Source: Prevotella sp.
GTDB taxonomy: Bacteria; Bacteroidota; Bacteroidia; Bacteroidales; Bacteroidaceae
NCBI GenBank assembly: GCA_017483805.1
Contig: JAFUUL010000096.1
Coordinates: 1 to 64,000 of the forward strand
DNA length: 64,000 nucleotides
Direction: 5' to 3'
In this document: positions 31,997 through 42,487 of the stretch, one piece after another
Layout: every line of letters begins with the position of its first letter
How positions within the stretch are numbered: the stretch's first letter is position 1
Made by a program: the position numbers and the translations under genes
The notes under the pieces: generated by a model
Seen by the model: the letters and a program-made list of their open reading frames with translations, nothing else
The model's database searches: none
What the model was told of the DNA's origin: nothing

Positions 31997-33850
31997 ATGA
32001 GAGAATACAGACAACTGACACAAGAGGAGATCCAGGTGCTCGAGAACAATGTGTGCTGGGCAGAGGACTGGAACAAGGTGCTGGTGGACCCAGACTTTCG
32101 TCCCTACAACTTCCATCGCGTGATGTTCTATGGCGACATCCGCCTGGGTAAGTTCGAGAAGAAAGTGGAGGTGGCCAAGGGCTTTGTGAAGCACTCAGGC
32201 ATCAACGATGCCACGCTGCGCAATGTCTCCGTGGGCGATGACTGCCTGATAGAGAAGGTGGGCAACTTCATCAACAACTACACCATCGGCGACGACTGCT
32301 ACATCTCCAATATCTCGACGCTGGAGACCCGCGAGGGTGCCAGTTACGGTGCCGGCTCTACCATCTCCGTGCTCAACGAGATGGGCGACGGCAATGTGGT
32401 GCTCTTCCGCGAACTCAACTCGCAACTGGCCGCCTTTATGGTGAAGCACCACAACGACAAGGCCCTGATGAACACCCTGCGCCAACTCATCGACGACGAG
32501 GTGCGCATCTCCACGCCGGAGCGCGGCATCATAGGCAATAACGTGAAGATTATCAACACCAAGGACATCGTCAACACGGTGATCAAGGGCGACTGCGAGG
32601 TGAGCGGTGCTGCCCGTCTGAACGAGTGCACCATACTGAGCAGCGAGGACGCATCGGTGTTTATCGGCACAGGCGTCATCTGCGAGAATAGCATCATCTG
32701 CGACGGCTGCTCGATTAACAACAGCGTGAAGATGCAGGACTGCTTCGTGGGCGAAGCCTGCCAGATCACCAATGGATTTACGGCTGAGGCCAGCCTCTTC
32801 TTTGCCAATTCGTTTATGGCCAACGGCGAGGCCTGCGCAGCCTTCTGCGGCCCCTTCTCGGCCAGCCACCACAAGTCGAGCCTGCTCATTGGCGGACAGT
32901 TCTCGTTCTACAATGCCGGCTCCAACACCAACTTCTCCAACCACGCTTACAAGATGGGCCCCATGCACTGGGGCACACTGGAGCGCGGCACGAAGACGGC
33001 CAGCGGTTCCTATATCCTGATGCCTGCCACCATCGGAGCCTTCTCGGTCTGCTTTGGCAAACTGATGCACCACCCCGATACGCGCAATCTGCCGTTCTCC
33101 TATCTGATAGCCTACGGCGAGACGATGTATTTGGTGCCAGGTCGCAACATCACCACCGTGGGCCTGTATCGCGACATCAAGAAGTGGCCCAAGCGCGACA
33201 AGCGCTCTAAGCAGTCGAAGAAGTCGATCATCAACTTCGACTGGCTGTCGCCCTTCACCGTGGGTGAGATCCTGCAGGGCATCGAGATACTGAAGGCCCT
33301 GCGCTCTGCCTCTGGCGAGAACGTGACCACCTATAATTTCCACGAGTATGTCATCAACGCCTCGTCGCTGAAGAAGGGCCTGAAGTACTACGACATAGCC
33401 CTGCGCATCTACATGGGAGCCGTGCTGAAGCGTGCCGTCAAGGAGGGCTTCTTCGGCTATCCGAAGTCGAATGTGGGCAAAGGCCCCTGGACTGACCTCA
33501 GTGGCCTGCTGCTGCCAGAGAGTGAGGAGCAGCGGCTCATTGACGACATCAAGAGTGGCACCATAGAGAACATCAGTCAGGTGCTTTCCCGCTTCGATGA
33601 GATCAACAATGCCTATAGCGACTACCGCTGGGCATGGTCCTACCAACTCATCCTGGACTACTATCATCTGGCGGAACTGGACGAGCAGGCCTGCGACCGT
33701 ATTCGCGAGGACTATGTCAAGGCCCGTCGTGCCTGGATTGCCGAGATCCGCAAGGATGCCCAGAAGGAGTACGCCATGGGCGACGTCGATCAGGATGTCT
33801 ATGAGGATTTCCTCTCGAAACTCGACCACGAGATAGATTATGAAAACTAA
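31997..33850 (+). CDS. DUF4954 family protein with left-handed beta-helix
   Basis: A 617-aa cytoplasmic protein (no signal peptide) of the DUF4954 family, widespread in Bacteroidetes and without an assigned function. Residues about 60-330 show hexapeptide-like turns (ATLRNVSVGDDCLIEKVGNF; NYTIGDDCYISNIST; SIICDGCSINNSVKMQDCFV) of the left-handed beta-helix found in sugar-nucleotide transferases and acyltransferases. A nucleotidyltransferase-like or sugar-binding role is therefore possible but unproven. The C-terminal half is mixed alpha-helical (YHLAELDEQACDRIREDYVK). It lies 22 bp after hflX and 6 bp before the M16 peptidase gene. Confidence 0.75.
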   Translation: MREYRQLTQEEIQVLENNVCWAEDWNKVLVDPDFRPYNFHRVMFYGDIRLGKFEKKVEVAKGFVKHSGINDATLRNVSVGDDCLIEKVGNFINNYTIGDDCYISNISTLETREGASYGAGSTISVLNEMGDGNVVLFRELNSQLAAFMVKHHNDKALMNTLRQLIDDEVRISTPERGIIGNNVKIINTKDIVNTVIKGDCEVSGAARLNECTILSSEDASVFIGTGVICENSIICDGCSINNSVKMQDCFVGEACQITNGFTAEASLFFANSFMANGEACAAFCGPFSASHHKSSLLIGGQFSFYNAGSNTNFSNHAYKMGPMHWGTLERGTKTASGSYILMPATIGAFSVCFGKLMHHPDTRNLPFSYLIAYGETMYLVPGRNITTVGLYRDIKKWPKRDKRSKQSKKSIINFDWLSPFTVGEILQGIEILKALRSASGENVTTYNFHEYVINASSLKKGLKYYDIALRIYMGAVLKRAVKEGFFGYPKSNVGKGPWTDLSGLLLPESEEQRLIDDIKSGTIENISQVLSRFDEINNAYSDYRWAWSYQLILDYYHLAELDEQACDRIREDYVKARRAWIAEIRKDAQKEYAMGDVDQDVYEDFLSKLDHEIDYEN

Positions 33851-33856
33851 ATACGT

Positions 33857-36763
33857 ATGAGACTAAGTAACTTGACAAAAGCATTTGCCCTGATGCTGGG
33901 CCTTGCAGCACTGACTGCTTGCGAGAAGTACAAGTATGAGACGGTGGACAACGACCCGTCGAAGACGCGTATCTATACGCTCGACAACGGCCTGAAGGTC
34001 TATCTGAGTGTGAACAAGGAAGAACCGCGCATCCAGACCTTCATCGCCGTGCGCACCGGTTCTAAGAACGACCCCGCTGAGACCACCGGCCTGGCCCACT
34101 ATCTGGAGCACCTGATGTTCAAGGGTACGGATAAGATTGGCGTCAGCGACCCTGAGGCTGAGGCTCCCTATCTCGACGAGATAGAGCAGCGCTACGAGGC
34201 CTATCGCCAACTCACCGATCCTGAGGAGCGTCGCCAGGCCTACCACGAGATCGACTCCGTCAGCCAGTTGGCAGCGCAGTACAACATCCCCAACGAGTAC
34301 GACAAACTGATGTCGGCCATCGGCGCAGAGGGCACCAATGCCTACACCAGCGAGGACGTGACCTGCTACACTGAGGACATCCCCTCGAACGAGGTGGACA
34401 ACTGGGCCAAGATTCAGGCCGACCGCTTCATGAACATGACCATCCGCGGCTTCCACACCGAACTGGAGGCTGTCTATGAGGAGTACAACATCAGCCTGAC
34501 CAGCGATATGCGCAAACTCTATCAGGCTATGGCAACCAAGTTGTTCCCCACTCACCCCTATGGCACGCAGACCACCATCGGCACGCAGGAACACCTGAAG
34601 AACCCCTCGATTACGAACATCAAGGCTTACTTCAAGAAGTGGTATGTGCCCAATAATGTGGCTATCTGCATGGCTGGCGACTTTGATCCTGATGAGGTCA
34701 TCGCCATCATCGACAAGTACTTCGGGCAGTGGCAGCCTGGTGAAGATGTTGCGCAGCCCGTCTATCCTGAGCAGCCCGAACTGACCGCCCCTGTCGACAC
34801 GACCGTCGTCGGTCTGGAGGCAGAGACCATCTGGCTGGGCTATCGCTTCGACAAGGCCTCGTCACTGCAGGCCGACACGCTGCAGGTCATTGGGTCGATG
34901 CTGAGCAACGGCACCGCCGGCCTGATAGACCTGGACATCAACCAGCAGATGAAGATGCTGCAGGCATGGGCTGGCGCAGAGTGCAACATGGACTACTCTT
35001 GCTTCATCCTGGCCGGCACGCCTAAGGAGGGACAGACGCTCGACGAGGTGCGCCAGTTGCTGCTGGGCGAGATGGACAAACTGAAGGCTGGCGACTTCTC
35101 CGACGACCTGTTGCCCTCGGTGGTCAACAATATGAAGTTGCAGTACTACAACGCCCTGGAGTCGAATCGTGCCCGTGCCAATATGTTTGTTGGGGCCTTC
35201 ATCAATGGCACGCCCTGGGAGCAGGAGGTGCAGTCGCTCGACCGCATAGCCGGCATCACCAAGGAGCAGATTGTCGACTTTGCCCGCCGCCATTTCGCCG
35301 ATAACTACGTGGCTGTCTATAAGCGTCAGGGCGTCGACCCCACGCAGAAGAAGATTGACAAGCCTGAGATTACGCCCATCCCCACCAACCGCGACATGGT
35401 GAGCGACTTCGTCAAGGAGATTCAGCAGACCGAGGTGAAGCCCATCGAGCCCCGCTTCGTCGACTTCCAGCGAGACCTGACCTTCGGCAACACTGGTCAA
35501 CTGCCCTACATCTACGTGAAGAACACGGAGAACGGCCGCTTCCAGATGGCCTTCCGCTATGAGTTTGGCAACGATGCCGACCTGCGCTACAACTATGCTG
35601 CCCAGTATCTCGACTTCCTGGGTACCGACTCGCTGAGCAACGAGCAGATCAAGCAGCAGTTCTACAAACTGGCCTGCCGCTACAACATCCAGGTGGGCCA
35701 GCGTGCCATCTCTGTCAGCCTGAACGGTCTGAGCGAGAACATGCCAGAGGCCCTGCGCCTGCTGGAGCACCTGATGCAGTGTGCCAGGGTAGACCAGGAG
35801 GCCTATGCCCAGTTCGTAATGCTCGAGGCTAAGTCGCGTCTTGACAGCAAGCAAGACCAGCGCACCAACTTCAACTTCCTGGTCGACTACGGCCTCTATG
35901 GCCCCTACAACCCCTCGCGCAATGACCTGAGCATCGCCCAGTTGCAGCAGACCGACCCGCAGGAACTGCTGGACCTGCTGAAGGATCTCTCGCAGTATGA
36001 GCATACCGTGCTGTATTATGGTCCTATGAGTGAGAGCGAGTTGGCCGAGGCCCTTGACGCCCACACCTCGCTGCTTGCTGCCCTGCAGCCCGTGCCCGAG
36101 GGCAAGCACTATGAGATGCAGCCCACACCTGAGAACGAGGTCATCCTGGCTCCCTATGATGCCAAGAACATCTACATGCGCATGATTCACAACGAGCAGC
36201 GCCAGTGGAATGCCGACCAGGCTCCCGTCATCGCCCTCTTCAACGAGTACTATGGCGGTGGCATGAACACCATCGTGTTCCAGGAACTGCGCGAGGCCCG
36301 CGGACTGGCCTACAACGCCTATGCCGCCTACATGCAGCCCGCCTACAAGGAGAATCCTGAGTATTTCTTCACCCACATCATCACCCAGAACGACAAGATG
36401 ATGGACTGTGTGCGCCAGTTCCATAACATCCTCGATACCATTCCTGAGAGCGAAGGCTCGTTCCAGATTGCCAAGGAGGCCCTGACGAAGCGCCTGGCCA
36501 GCCAGCGCACCACCAAGTTCGGACTCATCAACGCCTGGCTGACGGCTCAGCAGCGCGGCATCGACTACGACCTGAACGAGCGCATCTACAAGGCTATCCC
36601 CGACCTGACGCTTCAGGACGTGGTGAAGTTTGAGCAGGAGCAGGTGGCCCACAAGACCTACCGCTATGTCATCCTCGGCGACGAGAAGGAACTCGACCTC
36701 GCGTCACTCCTGCAGTACGGCACCATCAAGCGTGTCTCTACAGAGGAAATCTTCGGCTATTAG
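33857..36763 (+). CDS. M16-family zinc metallopeptidase lipoprotein (pitrilysin type, two M16 units)
   Basis: A periplasm- or surface-anchored protease of the insulinase/pitrilysin family. The N-terminus (MRLSNLTKAFALMLGLAALTAC) is a lipoprotein signal with Cys at residue 22. The first M16 unit holds the inverted zinc motif HYLEH in GLAHYLEHLMFKGT near residues 80-93, with the downstream Glu in ELEAVYEEYN near 204. The second unit (about 510-960; FQMAFRYEFGNDADL, YYGGGMNTIVFQELREARGL) lacks the zinc motif, as usual for the pairing half. At 968 aa the architecture is complete. It closes the hflX operon and is followed by a strong terminator at 36789. Such proteins probably degrade imported or misfolded peptides; the substrate is unknown. 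Confidence 0.93.
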   Translation: MRLSNLTKAFALMLGLAALTACEKYKYETVDNDPSKTRIYTLDNGLKVYLSVNKEEPRIQTFIAVRTGSKNDPAETTGLAHYLEHLMFKGTDKIGVSDPEAEAPYLDEIEQRYEAYRQLTDPEERRQAYHEIDSVSQLAAQYNIPNEYDKLMSAIGAEGTNAYTSEDVTCYTEDIPSNEVDNWAKIQADRFMNMTIRGFHTELEAVYEEYNISLTSDMRKLYQAMATKLFPTHPYGTQTTIGTQEHLKNPSITNIKAYFKKWYVPNNVAICMAGDFDPDEVIAIIDKYFGQWQPGEDVAQPVYPEQPELTAPVDTTVVGLEAETIWLGYRFDKASSLQADTLQVIGSMLSNGTAGLIDLDINQQMKMLQAWAGAECNMDYSCFILAGTPKEGQTLDEVRQLLLGEMDKLKAGDFSDDLLPSVVNNMKLQYYNALESNRARANMFVGAFINGTPWEQEVQSLDRIAGITKEQIVDFARRHFADNYVAVYKRQGVDPTQKKIDKPEITPIPTNRDMVSDFVKEIQQTEVKPIEPRFVDFQRDLTFGNTGQLPYIYVKNTENGRFQMAFRYEFGNDADLRYNYAAQYLDFLGTDSLSNEQIKQQFYKLACRYNIQVGQRAISVSLNGLSENMPEALRLLEHLMQCARVDQEAYAQFVMLEAKSRLDSKQDQRTNFNFLVDYGLYGPYNPSRNDLSIAQLQQTDPQELLDLLKDLSQYEHTVLYYGPMSESELAEALDAHTSLLAALQPVPEGKHYEMQPTPENEVILAPYDAKNIYMRMIHNEQRQWNADQAPVIALFNEYYGGGMNTIVFQELREARGLAYNAYAAYMQPAYKENPEYFFTHIITQNDKMMDCVRQFHNILDTIPESEGSFQIAKEALTKRLASQRTTKFGLINAWLTAQQRGIDYDLNERIYKAIPDLTLQDVVKFEQEQVAHKTYRYVILGDEKELDLASLLQYGTIKRVSTEEIFGY

Positions 36764-36788
36764 TCAGCCGCCGACACCCCATCATGAA

Positions 36789-36816
36789 GCATCCTCACAG
36801 CGAGGATGCTTTTTTT
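36789..36816 (+). terminator. Rho-independent terminator after the M16 gene
   Basis: Perfect 8-bp stem GCATCCTC/GAGGATGC with loop ACAGC, followed by seven T. Confidence 0.9.
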
Positions 36817-36824
36817 GTGCAGTT

Positions 36825-36859
36825 TTTGATGGCGTTCTCAAATATTTTTCTTACCTTTG
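36825..36859 (+). promoter_or_regulatory. Promoter for the fumarase gene
   Basis: -33 TTTG (36825-36828) and -7 TACCTTTG (36852-36859), spacing 23 nt, slightly longer than ideal; the fumarase start lies 34 bp downstream. Confidence 0.6.
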
Positions 36860-36893
36860 TGGCCAAATAGACTAATCATTAAAGAATAAAACT

Positions 36894-38540
36894 ATGGCAA
36901 CACCAGCATTCAAGTACGCCCCTATGTTCCAGTTGGGCGAGGACAAGACAGAGTATAGACTGCTTTCTAAGGAAGGCGTAACGGTCTCAGAGTTTGAGGG
37001 TAAACAGATTGTGAAGGTCTCGCCCGAGGCCCTCACGCTGCTGGCTCAGCAGGCATTCCACGACGTGGAGTTCATGCTGCGCCGTGAGCACAACCTGCAG
37101 GTGGCCAAGATCCTGCAAGACCCCGATGCCTCTGAGAACGACAAGTACGTGGCCCTGCAGTTCCTGCGCAACGCCGAGGTGGCTGCTCGCGGCATCCTGC
37201 CCTTCTGTCAGGACACGGGCACGGCCATCATCCACGGCGAGAAGGGACAGCAGGTGTGGACGGGCTTCGAGGACGAAGAGGCCCTGTCGCTGGGTGTCTT
37301 CAATACCTTCACGCAGGACAACCTGCGCTATTCGCAGAACGCACCGCTCAATATGTACGACGAGGTGAACACGCGCTGCAACCTGCCTGCCCAGATCGAC
37401 ATCGAGGCTACTGAGGGTGCCGAGTACCGCTTCGTCTTCGTGGCCAAGGGTGGCGGCTCAGCCAACAAGACCTACTTCTACCCCATGACCAAGGCCACCA
37501 TCCAGAACGAGGGCACGCTCATCCCCTTCCTCGTGGAGAAGATGAAGAGCCTCGGCACGGCAGCCTGTCCGCCTTACCACATCGCCTTCGTCATCGGCGG
37601 CACCAGCGCAGAGAAGAACCTGCTGACGGTGAAACTGGCCTCCATCAAGTACTACGACTCGCTGCCCACCACTGGCGACGAGACGGGCCGCGCCTTCCGC
37701 GACGTAGACCTGGAGCAGAAACTGCTGGACGAGGCCCACAAGATCGGACTGGGCGCCCAGTTTGGCGGCAAGTATCTGGCTCACGACATCCGCGTCGTGC
37801 GTCTGCCCCGTCATGGTGCCTCTTGCCCCATCGGCATGGGCGTCTCGTGCTCGGCCGACCGCAACATCAAGGCCAAGATCAACGCTCAGGGCATCTGGCT
37901 GGAGAAGATGGACGCCAACCCCTCTGAACTCATTCCTGCCGAGTATGCCAAGGCTGGCGAGGGTCAGAACACCATTGAGATAGACCTGAACCAGGGCATC
38001 GACGCCGTGCGCAAGGAACTGACCAAGTATCCCGTATCCACCCGCGTCAACCTGAAGGGCACCATCATCGTGGCCCGCGACATTGCCCACGCCAAACTGA
38101 AGGCCCGCATAGATGCTGGCGAGCCGATGCCTGAATACTTCAAGAAGTATCCTGTGCTATATGCCGGCCCTGCCAAGACGCCAGAGGGCTACCCCTGCGG
38201 CTCGATGGGCCCCACCACGGCCAACCGCATGGACCCCTACGTGGACGAGTTCCAGTCGCTGGGCGCCTCGCTGGTGATGATAGCCAAGGGCAACCGCTCG
38301 CAGGTGGTCACCGATGCCTGCCAGAAGCATGGCGGCTTCTATCTGGGCTCCATCGGCGGCGTGGCTGCCGTGCTGTCGCAGTCGAGCATCAAGTCGATAG
38401 AGTGCGTGGAGTATCCTGAACTGGGCATGGAGGCCATCTGGAAGATCGATGTAGAGGACTTCCCCGCCTTCATCCTCGTCGATGACAAGGGCAACGACTT
38501 CTTCAAGCAACTGAAACCGTGGGCTCCATGCGGAAAGTAA
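36894..38540 (+). CDS. Fumarate hydratase class I (iron-sulfur type)
   Basis: Interconverts fumarate and malate; in Prevotella it works in the reductive branch from oxaloacetate to succinate. This is the single-chain, oxygen-sensitive [4Fe-4S] class: the N-terminal hydro-lyase domain has [18 protein letters not shown] with one cluster Cys, the middle has [11 protein letters not shown] and [13 protein letters not shown], and the C-terminal domain carries [20 protein letters not shown] and MIAKGNRS. The length of 548 aa matches the family. It has its own promoter directly after the terminator of the M16 gene, and its end overlaps the start of the following M6 peptidase gene by 13 bp. Confidence 0.96.
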   Translation: MATPAFKYAPMFQLGEDKTEYRLLSKEGVTVSEFEGKQIVKVSPEALTLLAQQAFHDVEFMLRREHNLQVAKILQDPDASENDKYVALQFLRNAEVAARGILPFCQDTGTAIIHGEKGQQVWTGFEDEEALSLGVFNTFTQDNLRYSQNAPLNMYDEVNTRCNLPAQIDIEATEGAEYRFVFVAKGGGSANKTYFYPMTKATIQNEGTLIPFLVEKMKSLGTAACPPYHIAFVIGGTSAEKNLLTVKLASIKYYDSLPTTGDETGRAFRDVDLEQKLLDEAHKIGLGAQFGGKYLAHDIRVVRLPRHGASCPIGMGVSCSADRNIKAKINAQGIWLEKMDANPSELIPAEYAKAGEGQNTIEIDLNQGIDAVRKELTKYPVSTRVNLKGTIIVARDIAHAKLKARIDAGEPMPEYFKKYPVLYAGPAKTPEGYPCGSMGPTTANRMDPYVDEFQSLGASLVMIAKGNRSQVVTDACQKHGGFYLGSIGGVAAVLSQSSIKSIECVEYPELGMEAIWKIDVEDFPAFILVDDKGNDFFKQLKPWAPCGK

Positions 38541-40090
38541 GAGGATTCTTGCTGCTGAGCCTTCTAACCTTTTGGCCTGTCTTTGCGTTTGCACAGACAC
38601 TGAGTGTAGTGAGGGGCGACTGCACGCCGTTGCCAGCCGGCGACGGCGGGGCAGACTCCCGTGGGGTCTCGCGGCCCGCACGCCTCACCCCAATGACTCA
38701 CTGGGACCCCAGCAAGACCTACCGTCAGATGGTCATCCTGATTGAGTTCAAGGGAGACTCCACCTATTTCAGCATGGAAGACCCTCATACGTTCTACGAC
38801 AATCTATTCAATACTCCTGGCTTCCACCAGCGGGAGGGCAAAGGCTGTGTGGCCGACTACTTCCGCGACCAGTCGCTGGGCATGTTCAATCTCCAGTGCG
38901 ACGTCTACGGCCCCTATCAGTTGGACAGGAAGGCCCAGCCAAACGCCAGCCCCACGTCGAGCACGCGCAACTATGGTCGCGAGGCCATGAGTGACGCCAT
39001 CCGCCTGTTGCTCGAGCAGAATCCCACCGTGGACTACAGTCAGTACGACTGGGACGGCAATGGCTCCGTGGAGCAGGTCATCTTCGTCTTTGCAGGCATG
39101 GGCGGCAATGCCAGCGGCCAGGACTGCTACGGCTACCTATGGCCCAACACCAGTTCGTTTTCAACCATCACCACTCCCGATGGCATCCGCATCAGCAACT
39201 ATTCGGCCAGTGCCGAGCGATGGAACAAGACGCTGCTCTGCGGCATAGGCACCATCTGCCACGAGTACACCCACAGCCTTGGCCTGCCCGACATCTATCC
39301 CACCTCCAGTTCTGGCGGCTATTCCGTCGCTGACGAATGGGACCTGATGGATGGGGGCAACTTCACCAACTACGGCTGGTGTCCGCCCAACTACACCGTG
39401 CTGGAGCGTATGCTCATGGGATGGCTGACGCCTACTGAGTTGACAGAGCCCGCCACCATCGTCGACCTGAAGCCGCTGGAGGCTGGCGGCCAGGCCTACA
39501 TCATCAGGCATACCGACACAGAGTATCTGCTGTTGGAGAACCGCCAGTGGAGCGGATGGGATGCAGGTCTGCCTGGACGGGGGCTCGTGGTCTATCATGT
39601 GGACTATCTGCAGTCGGCCTGGACGGGAAACACCGTGAACAACGTCAAGAGCCGGCGCCGCTTCGCCCTCGTCAATGCCGACAATAGGGACTACGACGCA
39701 TGGGATGCCTACATCCAGAAAGCCTCGCTGGGGACCTATGCCGCTAGTGGGCACATGAACAACCGCCACCTGAGCACCTCGGCCTATCCGTGGGTGGAGG
39801 GCGAGCAGACGCTGGACAGCCTGACCGACCACTCCGTGCCTGCCACGGCGATGCACGCCAAGAATGCGGCTGACACCACGCTGCTGTCGAAGCCCATCAC
39901 CCGCATCCGCGTCAGCGACGACGGTCTCGTCTCGTTCGACTTCATGGGGGGCGACCCAACGGGCATCCGCACGGTCAACCGCTGGCCTGCGGCAGGTGAA
40001 GGCTGCATCTACGACCTGCAGGGCCGTCGTGTCTTGAAGCCGCGACGTGGCTTGTATATCGTCGGTGGAAAGAAAATCGTTATACAATAG
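38528..40090 (+). CDS. M6-family secreted metalloprotease with C-terminal sorting tail
   Basis: A secreted zinc protease of the immune-inhibitor-A (M6) family. The ATG at 38528 begins [22 protein letters not shown], a good signal peptide; this start lies within the last codons of the fumarase gene. The catalytic motif is [14 protein letters not shown] near residues 239-252 (HExxHxxGxxD), with the family segments [13 protein letters not shown] and [20 protein letters not shown] before it and [20 protein letters not shown] after it. The C-terminus ([20 protein letters not shown] then [11 protein letters not shown]) is a Prevotella-type sorting tail, so export by the type IX system is likely. 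At 520 aa it appears complete. Confidence 0.93.
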   Translation: MRKVRGFLLLSLLTFWPVFAFAQTLSVVRGDCTPLPAGDGGADSRGVSRPARLTPMTHWDPSKTYRQMVILIEFKGDSTYFSMEDPHTFYDNLFNTPGFHQREGKGCVADYFRDQSLGMFNLQCDVYGPYQLDRKAQPNASPTSSTRNYGREAMSDAIRLLLEQNPTVDYSQYDWDGNGSVEQVIFVFAGMGGNASGQDCYGYLWPNTSSFSTITTPDGIRISNYSASAERWNKTLLCGIGTICHEYTHSLGLPDIYPTSSSGGYSVADEWDLMDGGNFTNYGWCPPNYTVLERMLMGWLTPTELTEPATIVDLKPLEAGGQAYIIRHTDTEYLLLENRQWSGWDAGLPGRGLVVYHVDYLQSAWTGNTVNNVKSRRRFALVNADNRDYDAWDAYIQKASLGTYAASGHMNNRHLSTSAYPWVEGEQTLDSLTDHSVPATAMHAKNAADTTLLSKPITRIRVSDDGLVSFDFMGGDPTGIRTVNRWPAAGEGCIYDLQGRRVLKPRRGLYIVGGKKIVIQ

Positions 40091-40121
40091 TTTATCATAC
40101 TACAAAACAAACACAACTATT

Positions 40122-40916
40122 ATGAGAGTCATTATTGAACCGAACTATGATTTGATGTCCCAGTGGGCAGCAAATTACGTGGTGGCCAAGATCAATGCCG
40201 CCAATCCCACACCCGAAAAACCCTTCGTGCTGGGCCTGCCCACCGGCTCCAGCCCCATCGGCATGTATCAGGGCCTGGTGAAGGCCTACAAGGAGGGCCG
40301 CGTGTCGTTTAAGAATGTGGTCACCTTCAATATGGACGAGTATGTAGGCCTGCCCGTGGAGCATCCTGAGAGTTACCACTCGTTTATGTTCACCAATCTG
40401 TTCAACCACATCGACTGCCCCAAGGAGAACATCCATATCCTCAACGGCAATGCCGAAGACCTGGCTGCCGAGTGCGCCAACTATGAGAAGGAAATCGAGA
40501 AGTTCGGCGGCATCGACCTCTTCCTGGGCGGCATCGGCCCTGATGGCCACATCGCCTTCAACGAGCCCGGCTCCAGCCTCTGCAGCCGCACCCGTCAGAA
40601 GACCCTGACCACTGACACCATCATTGCCAACAGCCGCTTCTTCGAGGGCGACATCAACAAGGTGCCCAAGACGGCTCTGACCGTTGGCGTGGGCACGGTG
40701 ATGGCTGCCCGCGAGGTGATGATCCTGGTCAACGGCCACGCCAAGTGCCGCGCGCTGCAGGCCGCCGTCGAGGGTAGCGTCAACCACATGTGGACCATCT
40801 CTGCCCTGCAGATGCACCCCCACGGTATCATCGTGGCTGACGATGCCGCCTGCGAGGAACTGAAGGTAGGCACCTACCGCTACTTCAAGGACATAGAGCG
40901 CAACAATCTGATCTAA
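40122..40916 (+). CDS. nagB: Glucosamine-6-phosphate deaminase
   Basis: Converts glucosamine-6-phosphate to fructose-6-phosphate and ammonia in amino-sugar breakdown. The ATG at 40122 ([20 protein letters not shown]) matches family N-termini, so the upstream in-frame extension is not used. Key segments: [13 protein letters not shown] near residues 38-50, FNMDEYVGL, and the catalytic-site stretch [17 protein letters not shown] near 135-151. The length of 264 aa is standard. It lies 31 bp after the M6 protease gene with no obvious separate promoter and is followed at once by a bidirectional terminator. Confidence 0.97.
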   Translation: MRVIIEPNYDLMSQWAANYVVAKINAANPTPEKPFVLGLPTGSSPIGMYQGLVKAYKEGRVSFKNVVTFNMDEYVGLPVEHPESYHSFMFTNLFNHIDCPKENIHILNGNAEDLAAECANYEKEIEKFGGIDLFLGGIGPDGHIAFNEPGSSLCSRTRQKTLTTDTIIANSRFFEGDINKVPKTALTVGVGTVMAAREVMILVNGHAKCRALQAAVEGSVNHMWTISALQMHPHGIIVADDAACEELKVGTYRYFKDIERNNLI

Positions 40917-40926
40917 ATAAAAAAAA

Positions 40927-40954
40927 GGCGACCTAGATAGGTCGCCTTTTTTTT
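40927..40954. terminator. Bidirectional rho-independent terminator between nagB and the MBL gene
   Basis: Stem GGCGACCT/AGGTCGCC with loop AGAT, preceded by A-run and followed by T-run, so it can end transcripts from both converging genes. The T-run touches the stop codon of the minus-strand gene. Confidence 0.9.
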
Positions 40955-41687
40955 ATTTATAGTCCCTGATCTTCACGTTGATCCCGCTGCCGTTTAGCCG
41001 GATGCGCACCTGGTTGACGGGCGTCTCGCTGTAGTGGTAGGGGAAGAGCACCTTGGGCTGTATCACCTTGGCCGCCCTGACCAGTTGGTCGATGGTCATC
41101 GTGTAGGGCTGGTTGCAGGGCAGGAAGGCGATGTCGATGTCCTTCAGGTCGTCCATCTCGGGTATGTCCTCCGTGTCGCCGGCAATGTAGATGCGCAGCC
41201 CGTCCAGCGACAGCACGTAGCCGTTGTCGCGGCCCTTGGGGTGAAACTGCTCCCGCCCCTCAGTGGTGTTGTAGGCAGGCACGGCCCATATCTTGATGTC
41301 CTGGGCGTAGACGATGCTGTCGCCGTTGCTCAGTGCGATGCCGCGGTGAATCTTCCCGTTTACGGACTTGTTGGTATAGACGGCTGTGGCCGGTGTGCAC
41401 AGTTGGGGGATGGTCAACTGGTCGTAGTGGTCGAAGTGCTCGTGGGTGATCAGCAGGATGTTGGCCTTGGGGTACAGCGAGAAGTCGGTCCTCGGCTCCA
41501 GGTTGCCCACGGGGTCGATGTAGATGTTGCGGCCCTCATACTCTATGTGTATGCTGGCATGCTTGATGTGGTTGATGGTCACCGTCTTGCCGCCTGGCGT
41601 GGTGAACGTGTCCTGTTTCTGTGCGGCCTGTGCCCATGCCGTCATGCAGAGCAGCAGTGCCATGAGGAGTGTCTTTGTCTTCATCAT
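40953..41687 (-). CDS. Secreted metallo-beta-lactamase-fold hydrolase (UPF0173-like)
   Basis: A predicted metal-dependent hydrolase of the MBL superfamily with an N-terminal signal peptide (MMKTKTLLMALLLCMTAWAQAA). The start is placed at 41687 because only this gives a signal peptide and because a -7 box lies at 41720-41727. The metal motif is LLITHEHFDHYDQ near residues 80-90 (HxHxDH), followed by LRIYIAGDTEDIPEMDDL with a metal Asp and FPYHYSETP with a late His. At 244 aa it is of normal length. The related cytoplasmic family is annotated UPF0173; the substrate of the exported form is not known. Confidence 0.85.
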   Translation of the reverse strand: MMKTKTLLMALLLCMTAWAQAAQKQDTFTTPGGKTVTINHIKHASIHIEYEGRNIYIDPVGNLEPRTDFSLYPKANILLITHEHFDHYDQLTIPQLCTPATAVYTNKSVNGKIHRGIALSNGDSIVYAQDIKIWAVPAYNTTEGREQFHPKGRDNGYVLSLDGLRIYIAGDTEDIPEMDDLKDIDIAFLPCNQPYTMTIDQLVRAAKVIQPKVLFPYHYSETPVNQVRIRLNGSGINVKIRDYK

Positions 41688-41719
41688 AATAAGGTGTCGT
41701 TTGTTGTTCTTTCTGCGTG

Positions 41720-41778
41720 CAAAGGTACGAAAAACTCTTAACTTATGCACATTTCCTTCGATTTTTTTTGTACCTTTG
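41720..41778. promoter_or_regulatory. Divergent promoters for the MBL gene (-) and trmO (+)
   Basis: Minus-strand -7 TACCTTTG at 41720-41727 and plus-strand -7 TACCTTTG at 41771-41778 point away from each other over 50 bp. Neither has a clean -33. Confidence 0.55.
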
Positions 41779-41785
41779 CCGCGTT

Positions 41786-42487
41786 ATGGAGATAAAACCG
41801 ATTGCATTTTACCGTTCTGCGCTGACGTCGAAGTTTGGCATCCCGCGCCAGAGCGGACTGGCCGACAACCTGCGGGGACGCATCGTGCTGGAGCCGGAAT
41901 ACCGCAGGGAGGAGGCCGTGAGGGGGCTGGAGGAGTTTGACTACCTGTGGCTCATCTGGGAGTTCAGCGCCAACCCGCACGAACAGCAGGGGCTGACGGT
42001 GCGCCCGCCGCGACTGGGGGGCAACGAGCGGGTGGGGGTGTTTGCCTCGCGCTCACCGTTCCGTCCGAACCGCCTGGGGCTCTCGTGCGCGTATATAGAT
42101 AAGGTGGAGATGACGCAGGACTTGGGACCCGTGATCCACGTCCGTGGGGCCGACCTGATGGACGGCACGCCGATATACGACATCAAGCCCTACGTGGCCT
42201 ACGCCGACAGCCACCCTGAGGCGCGCAGCGGGTTTGTGGACGGCCGTGCGTGGAGCCCGCTCAGGGTGGAGATGGGCGATGAGTGGCTGCGTTGCTTCGA
42301 GCCGGAGGAGCGCGAGGGGCTGCTGCAGGTGCTGGCTCAGGATCCCAGGCCGCGCTATCACGACGATGGCGAACGCGTCTACGGCATGCCCTTCGGCGGG
42401 CGCGACGTGAGGTTCAGGGTCAGCGACGGGGTGCTGACGGTGGTCGAGGTGGTGGTCAGTGCTGCTGGAGATAGTTGTCGAAGGTGA
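41786..42487 (+). CDS. trmO: tRNA (N6-threonylcarbamoyladenosine(37)-N6)-methyltransferase TrmO
   Basis: TrmO methylates t6A37 of tRNA using SAM to tune decoding of threonine codons. The ATG at 41786, just after the -7 box, starts MEIKPIAFYRSALTSKFGIP, which matches family N-termini. Family motifs include RQSGLADNLRGRIVLEPEYR, DYLWLIWEFSAN, GVFASRSPFRPNRLGLS and GTPIYDIKPYVAYADS. The length of 233 aa is typical. Its 3' end runs 32 bp into the converging DUF4230 gene on the other strand. Confidence 0.93.
   Translation: MEIKPIAFYRSALTSKFGIPRQSGLADNLRGRIVLEPEYRREEAVRGLEEFDYLWLIWEFSANPHEQQGLTVRPPRLGGNERVGVFASRSPFRPNRLGLSCAYIDKVEMTQDLGPVIHVRGADLMDGTPIYDIKPYVAYADSHPEARSGFVDGRAWSPLRVEMGDEWLRCFEPEEREGLLQVLAQDPRPRYHDDGERVYGMPFGGRDVRFRVSDGVLTVVEVVVSAAGDSCRR

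Noticed and set aside
32195..33829. 544-codon open frame opposite the DUF4954 gene
   Set aside because: Antisense shadow of a secure gene.
34862..36652. 596-codon open frame opposite the M16 peptidase
   Set aside because: Antisense shadow of a secure gene.
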